From Tepidanaerobacteraceae bacterium (GTDB lineage Bacteria; Bacillota; Thermosediminibacteria; Thermosediminibacterales; Tepidanaerobacteraceae), in the NCBI GenBank assembly GCA_024655905.1, contig JANLFP010000007.1, positions 62,001 through 126,000 on the forward strand: DNA of 64,000 nucleotides, written 5' to 3'. The position numbers were made by a program, and so were the translations under genes. Of this stretch, positions 25,747 through 35,724 are shown piece by piece (the first letter of the stretch is position 1; every line of letters begins with the position of its first letter). Under the pieces are notes generated by a model. The model was not told where the DNA came from. It worked only from the letters and a program-made list of their open reading frames with translations, and did not search any database.

Positions 25747-26397
25747 ATGGATTTTGCATATATGAAAAGCCTTATGCCCATTCTTGGAGTGGGAGCCGTA
25801 ACCACTGTGGAGCTTACCATCCTTTCGGTTATATTCGGAACTTTCATCGGGCTTTTGCTGGCTCTCATGAAAATTTCTTCAAATATGATTTTTTCCAGAG
25901 CGGCAGGTTTTTACATCTATGTTATGAGAGGGACCCCGCTGTTGCTGCAGCTTTTCGCCATTTACTACGGGGGGCCTTCCATAGGCATAAATCTTCCTCC
26001 TTTCGTGGCTGCGGTGCTGGGTATGAGCGCCAATTCCGCTGCCTATGTGGCGGAAATCATAAGGGCCGGCATTCAATCCATCGACAGAGGCCAGATGGAA
26101 GCGGCGAGGGCTCTGGGCATGACGTACGGACAGGCCATGAGGAGGATCATACTGCCGCAGGCATACAGGAGGCTTATTCCGCCGATGGGCAATGAATTCA
26201 TAGCTCTCTTGAAGGATTCATCGCTGGTATCCACCATCGCCATGGTGGAGCTGATGCGTGTGGCCCAGCAGATGTACGCAAACTCCTTCAAGCCCATAGA
26301 AGTGTTTACCATGGCGGGAATCTATTACCTCATGCTCACATCGATTTTCACAATAATCTTCGGCAAGATGGAAAGGAGGTTCTCGGTATATGAATGA
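25747..26397 (+). CDS. amino acid ABC transporter permease (HisM/GlnP type)
   Basis: 216 residues with about five membrane helices. The EAA loop that docks to the ATPase is clear ([25 protein letters not shown]), and [18 protein letters not shown] is the signature of the His/Glu/Gln/Arg/opine permease family. It probably works as a homodimer. A GAGGTGG site precedes ATG 25747. It overlaps the ATPase gene by eight bases. Confidence 0.95.
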   Translation: MDFAYMKSLMPILGVGAVTTVELTILSVIFGTFIGLLLALMKISSNMIFSRAAGFYIYVMRGTPLLLQLFAIYYGGPSIGINLPPFVAAVLGMSANSAAYVAEIIRAGIQSIDRGQMEAARALGMTYGQAMRRIILPQAYRRLIPPMGNEFIALLKDSSLVSTIAMVELMRVAQQMYANSFKPIEVFTMAGIYYLMLTSIFTIIFGKMERRFSVYE

Positions 26398-27154
26398 AGT
26401 TTCGGCGAGTTCGGCTGGGAAAGCTCCTGCGATTTCAATAAAAAATCTGCATAAATCCTTTGGAAGCTTGAAAGTGCTGGAAGATATAAACCTCACGGTA
26501 TTCTCCGGCGAAGTCGTGGTCATCATCGGCCCCAGCGGCTCGGGCAAGAGCACGCTTTTGAGGTGCATCAAAAACCTTGAGCGGCCCGAAAGGGGTGCAA
26601 TTTTCGTGGAAGGCCGGCCTCTGGAAGCCAGGAGCAAATCGTTTAAAGCCCTGCAGCAGGAGATAGGCATGGTGTTCCAGCATTTCAACCTGTTTCCCCA
26701 TATGACGGCGCTTGAAAACGTGATGGAAGGGCCGGTGACGGTGAAAAAAATGCAGCGAAAAGAGGCGGAGGGAATCGCCATGGATCTTTTAAGCAGGGTG
26801 GGCCTGGCGGAGAAAAAGGACGTGTATCCTTCGCGCCTGTCCGGCGGCCAGAAGCAGCGGGTGGCCATAGCCAGAGCGCTGGCGATGCAGCCGAAAGTGA
26901 TGCTTTTTGACGAGCCTACGTCGTCGCTGGATCCGGAACTGGTGGGAGAAGTGCTTTCCGTAATGAAAAATCTCGCAAGGGAAGGCATGACCATGATTGT
27001 GGTAACTCATGAGATGGGCTTTGCTAGAGAGGTGGCCGACAGGGTGGTTTTCATGGACGGGGGGAGGATTCTGGAGGAAGATGTGCCATTAAATATTTTT
27101 AGAGCCCCCAGGCATGAAAGGACGAAAAGCTTTCTCGAAAAGATAATAGTATAG
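26390..27154 (+). CDS. amino acid ABC transporter ATP-binding protein (GlnQ type)
   Basis: 254 residues. Walker [11 protein letters not shown]-loop [14 protein letters not shown], signature [15 protein letters not shown], Walker [13 protein letters not shown] and the H-loop [15 protein letters not shown] are all intact. It powers uptake through the permease encoded upstream. A short hydrophilic N-terminal extension (about 14 residues) precedes the domain. It is the last gene of the three-gene operon. Confidence 0.96.
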   Translation: MNEVSASSAGKAPAISIKNLHKSFGSLKVLEDINLTVFSGEVVVIIGPSGSGKSTLLRCIKNLERPERGAIFVEGRPLEARSKSFKALQQEIGMVFQHFNLFPHMTALENVMEGPVTVKKMQRKEAEGIAMDLLSRVGLAEKKDVYPSRLSGGQKQRVAIARALAMQPKVMLFDEPTSSLDPELVGEVLSVMKNLAREGMTMIVVTHEMGFAREVADRVVFMDGGRILEEDVPLNIFRAPRHERTKSFLEKIIV

Positions 27155-27178
27155 CGGCATCAGCGCCGTTTTTATTTT
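27154..27178 (+). terminator. short terminator after the ABC operon
   Basis: CGGC (27155-27158) pairs with GCCG (27165-27168) over ATCAGC, followed by TTTTTATTTT. The stem is short, so efficiency is uncertain. Confidence 0.5.
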
Positions 27179-27252
27179 GGAGAATGCCATGGCAATGTAG
27201 AAGGAAAACTCGGCCGGATGACAGTTATATTGCAAATTTTTGGAGGTTGAAA

Positions 27253-27822
27253 ATGAACAGATGTCCATGGTGCGGCAATGATGAGCTTTACGTAAAATAC
27301 CATGACGAAGAATGGGGCGTTCCCGTACACGATGACCGAAAACATTTCGAATTTTTGGTGCTGGAGTCGGCTCAGGCGGGTTTGAGCTGGATAACGATAT
27401 TGAAAAGACGGGAAAACTACAGGAAGGCTTATGCCGGATTTGACCCATCGATAGTTGCGAATTATGACGAGAGAAAAATGCAGCAGCTTATGAATGATGA
27501 GGGAATTATAAAAAATTATAGAAAAATAGAGTCTTCCGTAAACAACGCAAAGAGGTTCCTGGAGATACAGAAGGAATTCGGCAGCTTTGACCGTTACATC
27601 TGGCGATTTGTGGGGAATAAACCCGTGATAAATTTTTGGGAAGATATTTCTGAGATACCCGCAAAGACCGAACTTTCGGATGAAATAAGCAGAGATCTTA
27701 AAAAGCGCGGTTTTAAATTCATCGGCTCCACAATAGTCTATTCTCACATGCAGGCTGCCGGCCTGGTAAATGACCATTTAATAAGCTGTTTCAGACATGC
27801 TCAGCTAACAAAGCGGCATTGA
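27253..27822 (+). CDS. tag: DNA-3-methyladenine glycosylase I
   Basis: 189 residues. The zinc-binding residues known for Tag are in place: Cys4 (MNRCPWCG), His17 (KYHDEEWG) and the C-terminal His/Cys of DHLISCFRH. The substrate-pocket Glu lies in FEFLVLESAQAGLSWITIL. It removes 3-methyladenine from alkylated DNA as the first step of base excision repair. An in-frame ATG lies 69 bases upstream, but TGGAGG six bases before ATG 27253 decides the start. It is a single gene between terminators. Confidence 0.96.
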   Translation: MNRCPWCGNDELYVKYHDEEWGVPVHDDRKHFEFLVLESAQAGLSWITILKRRENYRKAYAGFDPSIVANYDERKMQQLMNDEGIIKNYRKIESSVNNAKRFLEIQKEFGSFDRYIWRFVGNKPVINFWEDISEIPAKTELSDEISRDLKKRGFKFIGSTIVYSHMQAAGLVNDHLISCFRHAQLTKRH

Positions 27823-27829
27823 CCGAAAA

Positions 27830-27858
27830 GTGCGTCGGGTTCATGACGCCCTTTTTTG
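27830..27858 (+). terminator. rho-independent terminator after tag
   Basis: GCGTC (27832-27836) and GACGC (27845-27849) form a stem with an 8-base loop, followed by a C/T tract ending in six Ts. Confidence 0.7.
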
Positions 27859-28054
27859 ATTCGCAAACAAAATATGCATATTTTATATTTATCTGGAAAA
27901 AATATTGTAGTGAATCGAGTTTATAATTTACATACCATCCCTGCAGCAAATCCTAGAGATATCTGGAGAAAAATCACGAAATCAACATAAATATCCAGAC
28001 AATCTTTTAAAATCAATATTTATTCCGTGAAAAAAGCGGCAGAGATGATTGATT

Positions 28055-28082
28055 TTGAAAGAGGCTTTGTATAAGATATATC
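28055..28082 (+). promoter_or_regulatory. groESL promoter (candidate)
   Basis: TTGAAA (28055-28060) and TATATC (28077-28082) are 16 bases apart, which places the start of transcription inside the CIRCE element. TTGATT/TATAAG with 15-base spacing is an alternative. The 230 bases upstream, back to the tag terminator, are AT-rich with no other feature. Confidence 0.55.
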
Positions 28083-28088
28083 TTGTAA

Positions 28089-28115
28089 TTAGCACTCACC
28101 AAAAGCGAGTGCTAA
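28089..28115. promoter_or_regulatory. CIRCE operator for HrcA
   Basis: TTAGCACTC, nine spacer bases, then GAGTGCTAA: a perfect match to the CIRCE consensus, 41 bases upstream of groES. HrcA bound here represses the operon until heat or misfolded protein draws GroEL away from HrcA. The hrcA gene is not in this window. Confidence 0.98.
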
Positions 28116-28155
28116 CAGCAAATCGAACAGCCAATAATTAAAAGGAGGGGTATAG

Positions 28156-28440
28156 ATGAACATCAAACCATTAGGCGACCGAATCGTCATCAAAGTCCTG
28201 GAGAAAGAGGAAAAGACCAAGGGTGGCATCGTTTTGCCCGATACTGCCAAGGAAAAACCGCAGAAGGGCGAAGTTCTGGCGGTGGGCAGCGGCGAAATCA
28301 TCGATGGTCAGAAAGTTCCTCTTGAAGTAAAAGTCGGCGACAAGATCATATTCTCCAAGTATGCAGGCACAGAAGTAAAAATCGATGACGAAGAGTACCT
28401 TATCTTGAGACAGAGCGATGTTCTTGCCATATTACAATAA
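28156..28440 (+). CDS. groES: co-chaperonin GroES
   Basis: 94 residues, the usual length. [28 protein letters not shown] is the standard N-terminus (read in parts), the mobile loop that binds GroEL is [12 protein letters not shown], and [17 protein letters not shown] is the C-terminal signature. It caps the GroEL ring during folding. AAAGGAGGGG precedes ATG 28156. It is the first gene of the CIRCE-controlled operon, with groEL 26 bases downstream. Confidence 0.99.
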   Translation: MNIKPLGDRIVIKVLEKEEKTKGGIVLPDTAKEKPQKGEVLAVGSGEIIDGQKVPLEVKVGDKIIFSKYAGTEVKIDDEEYLILRQSDVLAILQ

Positions 28441-28445
28441 ATTAA

Positions 28446-30077
<1,632 letters not shown>

Positions 30078-30105
30078 TATAAATACAAGGCAAAAGCTGA
30101 CAACA

Positions 30106-30142
30106 ACAAAGACCTGCCGAAATCGGCGGGTCTTTGTTTTGC
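30106..30142 (+). terminator. rho-independent terminator after groEL
   Basis: A long stem, AAAGACCTGCCGA pairing with TCGGCGGGTCTTT (one wobble), has an AA loop and is followed by GTTTTGC. Confidence 0.9.
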
Positions 30143-30247
30143 TATATATTCTACGCATGCATTGTTCCGTTTGGATGCGCCCATGTGCCTCCTCGCGAAA
30201 GCAGATGTGACGACGGCTTAGAGCACCGGGCCCGCTATAAGAAAATC

Positions 30248-31054
30248 CTATGACGCCTTTGAACTTTGAAAATCTTTTTTCCTCTCCGGAAGGATATAGC
30301 ACAAATAATATACTGCTGGAACCATGACTGCGCCTCCAACGATGTTTCCCAGAGTTACGGGCAGGAGATTATCAAACCATATTTTACTCCATGAGACCTG
30401 AAGACCGAGGAACCTGGCGGCTGGCAAAAAAAACATGTTGGCTATGCTGTGTTCAAAGCCGGACAGGACAAAAAGCATTATGGGAAACCAGCATGAGAGA
30501 ATCTTGGAAGTAACGTCCTGAGCCGAAGTAGCAAGCCATACGGCAAGCACTACCAGCATGTTGCAGCCGATCCCCCTTAAAAAGGCACTGGCAAAATCCA
30601 AAGACAGCTTGGCATTTGCTATATTCATTGCGGTGTCAGCCGCGGGGCCGGTCAATAAACCCGACGCTGAAACAATATATGCTATGAAGACGGATCCCAG
30701 GAAATTTCCTGTGTAAACCAAAAACCAGTTTTTTAAAAGCTGCAAAACAGTTATTTTTTTATCAAACAGGGCGAGCGTCATGAGATTGTTTCCGGTGAAC
30801 AACTCCGCTCCGGCTATAACGACAAGCATGAGGCCTACGGGGAACACCGCGGCGCCCAAAAACTTCATAAGCCCCACATCGATTCTTTTGAAAGTCTGCA
30901 TGATGACTATATCGGCATTGGCTCCAAAAGCGATAAAGGCCCCTGCGAAAAAGCCCAGCAAGATCATCTGCACCGTCGACAAATTAGCCTTTTTGATACC
31001 TGCAGTGATAGTTGCTTCCGCAATTTCGACAGGCGATAAAAAATTCTTGTGCAT
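30248..31054 (-). CDS. formate/nitrite transporter (FNT family)
   Basis: 268 residues with six hydrophobic helices. The FNT loops are clear: FAGAFIAFGANAD, AELFTGNNLMTLAL (the gating omega loop) and FVLSGFEHSIANMFFLP with the central pore His. It forms a pentameric channel for formate, nitrite, acetate or hydrosulfide. A glycyl radical enzyme is present elsewhere in the window, but no PFL is next to this gene, so the anion is not decided. GGAGGG sets ATG 31054; the longer in-frame start has no ribosome site. Confidence 0.93.
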   Translation of the reverse strand: MHKNFLSPVEIAEATITAGIKKANLSTVQMILLGFFAGAFIAFGANADIVIMQTFKRIDVGLMKFLGAAVFPVGLMLVVIAGAELFTGNNLMTLALFDKKITVLQLLKNWFLVYTGNFLGSVFIAYIVSASGLLTGPAADTAMNIANAKLSLDFASAFLRGIGCNMLVVLAVWLATSAQDVTSKILSCWFPIMLFVLSGFEHSIANMFFLPAARFLGLQVSWSKIWFDNLLPVTLGNIVGGAVMVPAVYYLCYILPERKKDFQSSKAS

Positions 31055-31208
31055 CAAAATCCCTCCAGCGTTATGATGTAATAACATAGAATGATAAATA
31101 TTTCACAATCTCATTATAACACCTGAAATTAATAAAATCAATTTTTATTGCAATTATTTTATGTCGATATGGTCCCGAAGACAGAGTAAAAAAAATCGCT
31201 GCCCCTAA

Positions 31209-31455
31209 AGAGGAGGGAAGCGAAAAGAGGTAATAGAAGGCATGAAAAAATACTGTGCCGTATATTTCGGAGCCATAGGAGGCACCGCCGCACTAAACGC
31301 CATGGGTATAAAAAAAGGCAGAAGCGGCGGCCTATGAAGATCTTGGCACCGAGGCCATCCACCGCTTCTATGTAGAGGACTTTCCGGCCATTGCCGTAAT
31401 CGGCAGCCGAGGGGATAATCTATATGAGACTGAACGATCAGGTGCCCTGGCACAA
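31209..31455 (+). pseudogene. fumarase/tartrate dehydratase beta-subunit C-terminal remnant
   Basis: The frame from about 31209 reads KRKEVIEGMKKYCAVYFGAIGG. After the A-run at 31310-31316 the homology jumps one frame and continues AYEDLGTEAIHRFYVEDFPAIAVIG and NLYE. Both pieces are the well-conserved C-terminus of class I fumarase or L-tartrate dehydratase beta subunits, where YFGAIGG and VEDFPA are signature segments. The N-terminal two thirds and the alpha subunit are absent, and a frameshift splits the rest, so it is dead. Its end abuts the convergent cobT end. Confidence 0.8.
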
Positions 31456-31460
31456 CACCT

Positions 31461-32516
31461 TCACCTGGAGGAACTTCTGGATACGCCTGCCGATTCAAAG
31501 GTCGCCATCTCGCTCTGGATGCGGGTGGCAGCTTCTATGATATGAAAAGCGAGGACAGCGCCTGTCCCTTCCCCGAGCCGCATCTTCATGTGGAGCATGG
31601 GGTAAAGGCCCAGCATATCCAGCATGATTTTATGCCCCGGCTCTTCGGATACATGGGATGCAATCATGTACTGCAGGGACGCGGGTTTAATTTTGCTTGC
31701 GACAAGTGCGGCGGCGGAAGAAATAAAGCCGTCGATTACGACAGGAATCCTGTTTGCAGCTGCGGTAAGTATGACCCCGGCAAGACCTGCAATTTCCAGG
31801 CCGCCCACCTTTGAAAGCACATCTATTGGGTCAGTGGGATCGGGGTTGTTTACCTCCAGGGCTTTTGAAATGGCTTTCATTTTCAAGGCGAGGCCCTCGT
31901 CATCGACTCCCGTTCCCCTGCCGCACGCCTTTTCCACTGGGCAACCGAACGCTGACAGAATGGCGCTGCTCGGAGTGGTGTTGCCGATCCCCATCTCACC
32001 GGTGGCAAGGATGTCTGCACCGCGGCTTATTTCATCTTCAGCCACTTCGATACCGGCTTCAATGGCTCGTACGGCTTCTTCCCTGCTCATGGCCGGGCCT
32101 TTTGTCATATTGTTTGTGCCGTATTTTACCTTTTTTATGATAAGGGCCGGATGGTTTATATCTGTAGCCACACCTATGTCACAGCATACGATATTGGCGC
32201 CTGCATGGCGGGATAGAACGTTTATGGCTGCGCCGCCGTTTAAAAAGTTCAATACCATCTGAGGGGTCACTTCCTGCGGGAAAGCGCTCACACCTTCCTC
32301 CACTACGCCGTGATCCCCGGCCATTACGATGACGGACTTTTTTCCGAGCTTCGGGATTGGATTGCCGGTTATGCCGGCTAGTTGCTTTACGATGTCTTCC
32401 AGTACACCCAGGCTGCCCTGCGGCTTGGTCAGCGAGTCGAGCCGCAGAGATGCTTTTTCTACAGCCGACCGGTCGACAGGCATGATTCTGTTTGCGGTAG
32501 CTTGCAGTTTTTCCAT
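31461..32516 (-). CDS. cobT: nicotinate-nucleotide--dimethylbenzimidazole phosphoribosyltransferase
   Basis: 351 residues. LDSLTKPQGSLGVLEDI, VMAGDHGVVEEGVSAFPQEVT (read in parts), GEMGIGNTTPSSAI and the C-terminal HMKMRLGEGTGA with the catalytic Glu are all CobT signatures. It makes alpha-ribazole phosphate, the lower-ligand precursor of cobalamin. GGGGAAT before ATG 32516 decides the start. The last residues after MATFESAG (VSRSSSR) differ from the usual end and lie at the join with the fumarase remnant. Upstream on the same strand are a terminator and a cobalamin riboswitch. No other cobalamin gene is adjacent. Confidence 0.96.
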   Translation of the reverse strand: MEKLQATANRIMPVDRSAVEKASLRLDSLTKPQGSLGVLEDIVKQLAGITGNPIPKLGKKSVIVMAGDHGVVEEGVSAFPQEVTPQMVLNFLNGGAAINVLSRHAGANIVCCDIGVATDINHPALIIKKVKYGTNNMTKGPAMSREEAVRAIEAGIEVAEDEISRGADILATGEMGIGNTTPSSAILSAFGCPVEKACGRGTGVDDEGLALKMKAISKALEVNNPDPTDPIDVLSKVGGLEIAGLAGVILTAAANRIPVVIDGFISSAAALVASKIKPASLQYMIASHVSEEPGHKIMLDMLGLYPMLHMKMRLGEGTGAVLAFHIIEAATRIQSEMATFESAGVSRSSSR

Positions 32517-32548
32517 AAAGAATTCCCCTTTCCTCATTTATAATATAA

Positions 32549-32587
32549 AACAAAAGTTCCTGAATACAAAAAGCTGTATCCAGGAAC
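32549..32587 (-). terminator. riboswitch-linked intrinsic terminator
   Basis: On the minus strand, 32587-32575 pairs with 32568-32556 (13 bp including one wobble, 6-base loop) and is followed by TTTTGTTTT. It lies between the cobalamin riboswitch and the cobT start, so it should stop transcription when cobalamin is bound. Confidence 0.85.
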
Positions 32588-32636
32588 TTTACCATCATTC
32601 CTGTTGACTTGCCGTTCGCTGCGGAAAGCCGACATC

Positions 32637-32794
32637 CAAAACAGGCAGGTCTTCTGGCTTGCGGATCATGACATTCCCTTCCCTTCCCGGCCCGAAGGAC
32701 CAGTGGTTTGAAAGGATATTCCCCGCTTACAGCGGCGGGACCGCCCGGGATTTGCACCCGGTTCCCTATTCTCTCTTTTCGAGCACCTGTTTTG
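32637..32794 (-). ncRNA. cobalamin (adenosylcobalamin) riboswitch
   Basis: On the minus strand the core reads GGGTGCAAATCCCGGGCGG, then TCCCGCCGCTGTAAGCGGGG, and the B12 box AAGCCAGAAGACCTGCC lies near the 3' end. A perfect 9-bp P1 stem closes it (CAAAACAGG with CCTGTTTTG, at the two ends given). These are the conserved elements of the class. Binding of cobalamin should favour the downstream terminator and lower cobT expression. Confidence 0.96.
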
Positions 32795-32888
32795 CTATTT
32801 TATTGTCCGCTGATATTATACTATATTAATTAATTTCTCACAAGACCAATTTTTTTGTGATCATATGCTCCGCATATTTCCAACAGGA

Positions 32889-32916
32889 TTGACATCCGAT
32901 TACCGCATGCTACAAT
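32889..32916 (+). promoter_or_regulatory. orphan promoter-like sequence
   Basis: TTGACA (32889-32894) and TACAAT (32911-32916) with 16 bases between them look like a good sigma-A promoter pointing right. No plus-strand gene begins until 33582, so it may drive a small RNA, be antisense to the ATPase fragment, or be a relic. The rest of 32800-33009 is AT-rich and empty. Confidence 0.4.
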
Positions 32917-33009
32917 GAACTATAGATGAGAAAATTTAATTGCAGATATTGGCAATTCATTGTCGCAATAACTATGCAAATCGGAAATCTTAAACCAAGC
33001 TCAACTGGC

Positions 33010-33270
33010 TCAAAAAAATCTGGCATCAAGCTCGACTAGAGCTGAAGGAATTGAACGGAAAAAATCAACTGAAGCAGTATAAGCTCCGTTTTCTTTCAAC
33101 CTTCTTAAAACCTCATAAGCTATCGAGGTTTTTCCTATATACCGAGGGCCGGCCATCATTATGCTTTGCCCTTCGGAAAGACGATGGATCAGGGAATTAA
33201 TAAATTCTTCCCGCCCAACAAGGTTCTCTTTTGATACCGGACCACCCAGAGGAAATAATCCGCCAGGCAT
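33010..33270 (-). pseudogene. truncated AAA ATPase
   Basis: An 86-residue product from ATG 33270 with a GGGAGGT site. It has LFPLGGPVSKENLVGREEFIN and the Walker A AGPRYIGKTSIA, then VDFFRS, and stops at TGA 33010 directly after a run of six Ts. Members of this family (STAND-like or archaeal-type ATPases with GREE and GPRxxGKTS) are normally over 350 residues, so Walker B, the sensors and the C-terminal domain are missing. It is a decayed or truncated gene. A striking 47-base palindrome lies just upstream. Confidence 0.75.
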
Positions 33271-33285
33271 TATTATACCTCCCGA

Positions 33286-33332
33286 CAATATCACTTTAAA
33301 TGTGATATAATATCACATTTAAAGTGATATTG
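33286..33332. repeat. 47-base near-perfect palindrome
   Basis: Two 23-bp arms are exact reverse complements around a single central base at 33309. Within it, ATATCAC and GTGATAT each occur twice as nested dyads (33289-33295, 33302-33308, 33310-33316, 33324-33330). It ends 6 bases before the ribosome site of the ATPase fragment. It could be a double operator, a cruciform, or the end of a lost mobile element. Confidence 0.9.
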
Positions 33333-33581
33333 CTAGCTTCTGCGTTCCGTCATAGATATAAATGGTTGGCTTTCTTTCGAAGCCGTTAATAGTAGACTTT
33401 GCTTCACTCCTGTTTTAGTGTGTTGCATCGATAACACTATTAAAACACGAAAGTGAGCATTTGCCTCTAATTTTTTGTAATAAGGTTATTTATGGAAAAT
33501 TATGGAACTGATTTTTCTCAACTATAGCACTGAAAATAAACAATTGCCTTTAAGGAAAAATAATTTAAGGTGGTGAGATAA
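33333..33581. other. non-coding stretch before the RocB gene
   Basis: No gene is seen. An imperfect inverted repeat spans about 33381-33456, in which GTTTTA-GTGT pairs with ACAC-TAAAAC and outer TCACT with AGTGA. The last 100 bases are AT-rich and probably include the promoter of the peptidase gene. Confidence 0.4.
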
Positions 33582-35249
33582 TTGATTGAAAACAGTCGCG
33601 AAGGCATATTCAAGTTATTGCTGGAGCTTGCAGCCGTTCCCAGCATTTCTGCGACGGCCGGCGAAATCAAGATGGCGCTGCAAATTTACCGGAAACTGGC
33701 ATCACTTTCATATTTTCAAGCTCATCCCGAATATCTGGAATTGCTCCCTATCAAACAGGATCCGCTGGAGCGCCAGATAGTTTTTGCCCTTGTAAAGGCT
33801 GAACCGGAGGTGAAAAAAACCGTCATTTTGACGGGACATTACGATGTTGTGGATGTGGAAGGTTTCGGAGCCTTGCAGCAATACGCCTTTAACCCGTTGG
33901 AATACACCCGGCGGCTTTCAGCCGAAAATCTCCCTGAAGATGCGAAAAGGGACCTGGAATCGGGGAATTATATTTTTGGCAGGGGTGTATCGGATATGAA
34001 ATGCGGTCTTGCCATCGAGATGGCGTTGCTGGCGGAAGCTTCCCGCAATCCGGGGAATCTCGGCCTGAACATGATGTTTTTAGCCGTGCCCGACGAGGAA
34101 AACAATTCCTCCGGCATGAGGGGGGCCGTTTCCCGCCTTATTCAAATCCGGGATGAATTTGATCTCGAGTATGTTGCCGCCATCAACTGCGAGCCATCCG
34201 GTCCCGGAGCTCCGGATGACCGGCACCGATACATATTCACCGGCACCGTAGGGAAAATAATGCCCGTGTTTTATATCATAGGAAAAGAAAGCCATGTGGG
34301 AGAATACTTCGGAGGGCTGAATGCGAGCCTCATCGCCTCATGTTTGAACCTAGTGCTGGAAGCAAATCCGGAATTTGCCGACTGTATCGGGAAAGATATT
34401 TTCCCTCCGCCTGCATGCCTGAAGTTCAAGGATTTGAGGGAATCCTACTCGGTAACGCTTCCGGAGAAGGCGGTGGCTTACTATAATTTGCTCACAGTGT
34501 CAAGAACACCGCTTCATATCCTGGAATCCATGAAAAAAGCAGCGGCGGAAGCTTTCGATATGGCTGTCGAACACATAAAAAAGGCTGCTTCTATATATTC
34601 CCAAAAAACCGGCAATACGGCTGACATAACCTGGGGAAAAAAGATAATTGCTTATCGGGAGCTTGTTGAGCGGGTCCGGCAGGTTTTCCCGGGAAATATG
34701 TCGGAATATGTGAAAAACTATCTGGATTCCCTGCCGCATAGCCTTGACGAAAGGGAAAAAGCCATATCGCTGATGGGTGCACTGGTGAAGCACCATCCCC
34801 ATATGGGGCCCATGATTGTGGTGGGATTTTTGCCTCCTTACTACCCCCATCGGGGAAATTCCGGCAGCACCGCGAAAGAAAAAGGTGTTTTGAAAGCTGT
34901 GGATGAAGTAGTATATACTGCGGCAAGGGACTATGGCATTGACATGAAGGTTGTTAATTGCTTCGCCGGGATAACCGATCTCAGCTATTTTGGATTTCAG
35001 GGGGAGCCGGAAGAGCTTAAATCCCTATCCGACAACGTACCCGGATGGGGGTATATTTATGACATTCCGATGGATGATCTTCTGAGGCTGGATGTCCCAG
35101 TATTGAACATCGGGCCCTCCGGCAAAGACGATCACAAATATACCGAAAGGCTGGAGCTGGATTATTCCCTGAATGTAGCTCCGAAACTTCTGAAACGGGC
35201 TGTGGAAAGCATAGCCGGCAATGCTGCTGAGCTGCCATTCAGCTCATAA
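33582..35249 (+). CDS. rocB: M20-family peptidase, RocB-like
   Basis: 555 residues. The M20 metal-site segments are present: LTGHYDVVDVEG (His, Asp), GRGVSDMKCGLAIEM (bridging Asp) and VPDEENNSSGMRG (the Glu pair). The long insert and C-terminal part (VGFLPPYYPH, NCFAGITDLSYFGFQG, GPSGKDDHKYTERLELDYS) match RocB, a protein of Bacillus arginine utilisation, rather than ordinary M20 enzymes. The exact reaction of RocB is not established; amide hydrolysis is expected. TTG 33582 follows AAGGTGGTG. No arginine catabolic genes are next to it. Confidence 0.88.
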   Translation: MIENSREGIFKLLLELAAVPSISATAGEIKMALQIYRKLASLSYFQAHPEYLELLPIKQDPLERQIVFALVKAEPEVKKTVILTGHYDVVDVEGFGALQQYAFNPLEYTRRLSAENLPEDAKRDLESGNYIFGRGVSDMKCGLAIEMALLAEASRNPGNLGLNMMFLAVPDEENNSSGMRGAVSRLIQIRDEFDLEYVAAINCEPSGPGAPDDRHRYIFTGTVGKIMPVFYIIGKESHVGEYFGGLNASLIASCLNLVLEANPEFADCIGKDIFPPPACLKFKDLRESYSVTLPEKAVAYYNLLTVSRTPLHILESMKKAAAEAFDMAVEHIKKAASIYSQKTGNTADITWGKKIIAYRELVERVRQVFPGNMSEYVKNYLDSLPHSLDEREKAISLMGALVKHHPHMGPMIVVGFLPPYYPHRGNSGSTAKEKGVLKAVDEVVYTAARDYGIDMKVVNCFAGITDLSYFGFQGEPEELKSLSDNVPGWGYIYDIPMDDLLRLDVPVLNIGPSGKDDHKYTERLELDYSLNVAPKLLKRAVESIAGNAAELPFSS

Positions 35250-35374
35250 GCTGGCACGATTTTCACTCGGTTTTTGTATGGCTTTAATATTATCCTTAAT
35301 GCGCACGATGATTTTTGCTGTGATGCAAGATTTGCTCGCTAAAGAGATTTTGACATCCCAAGCGGATTAAAATT

Positions 35375-35686
35375 TTATCTCTGTTCGATTTCTGAAAGCT
35401 CCTCGGGCTTAAAAAGGGCGTTTATAATTCTTTTTACATCTTCATCCACCAGGGAATAAATAACCTCCACGCCTTTTCTTTTGCCTTCGATGATGCCTCT
35501 TGCTTTAAGAACTGCAAGGTGCTGGGAAACTGTGGACTGGGGGAGGTCAAGACAATTTTGCATGGTAGTGACATTGCAGTCTTTATTCATCAATTTGCAT
35601 AAGATGCAGAGCCTTGCGGGATGGCCGATGACTTTCAATATCTCGGCCAGCCTTGCCAGTTTGTTTTTATATGTTTTCTTATCCAT
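35375..35686 (-). CDS. ArsR-family winged-helix regulator
   Basis: 103 residues. ILKVIGHPARLCILCKLM and LPQSTVSQHLAVLKARGIIEGKRKGVEVIYSL are the ArsR helix-turn-helix and wing. Four Cys (CILCKLMNKDC and MQNC) cluster at the start of the DNA-binding region, so a metal, thiol or sulfide sensor is possible, though the exact ELCV metal box is not present. A perfect palindrome sits at its promoter, which suggests autorepression. No obvious target gene is adjacent. Confidence 0.93.
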   Translation of the reverse strand: MDKKTYKNKLARLAEILKVIGHPARLCILCKLMNKDCNVTTMQNCLDLPQSTVSQHLAVLKARGIIEGKRKGVEVIYSLVDEDVKRIINALFKPEELSEIEQR

Positions 35687-35698
35687 TCTAACCCTCTT

Positions 35699-35724
35699 TA
35701 ATATTAATATATATATTAATATTA
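35699..35724. promoter_or_regulatory. 26-base palindromic operator for the ArsR-family regulator
   Basis: A perfect dyad made only of A and T, with half-site TAATATTAATATA, ends 13 bases before the regulator start codon. ArsR/SmtB repressors bind such AT-rich dyads over the -10 region. Confidence 0.65.

Noticed and set aside
31624-32262. 212-codon plus-strand open frame antisense to cobT
   Set aside because: cobT is complete and conserved on the other strand; this frame has low-complexity Ser/Pro composition and no recognisable domain.
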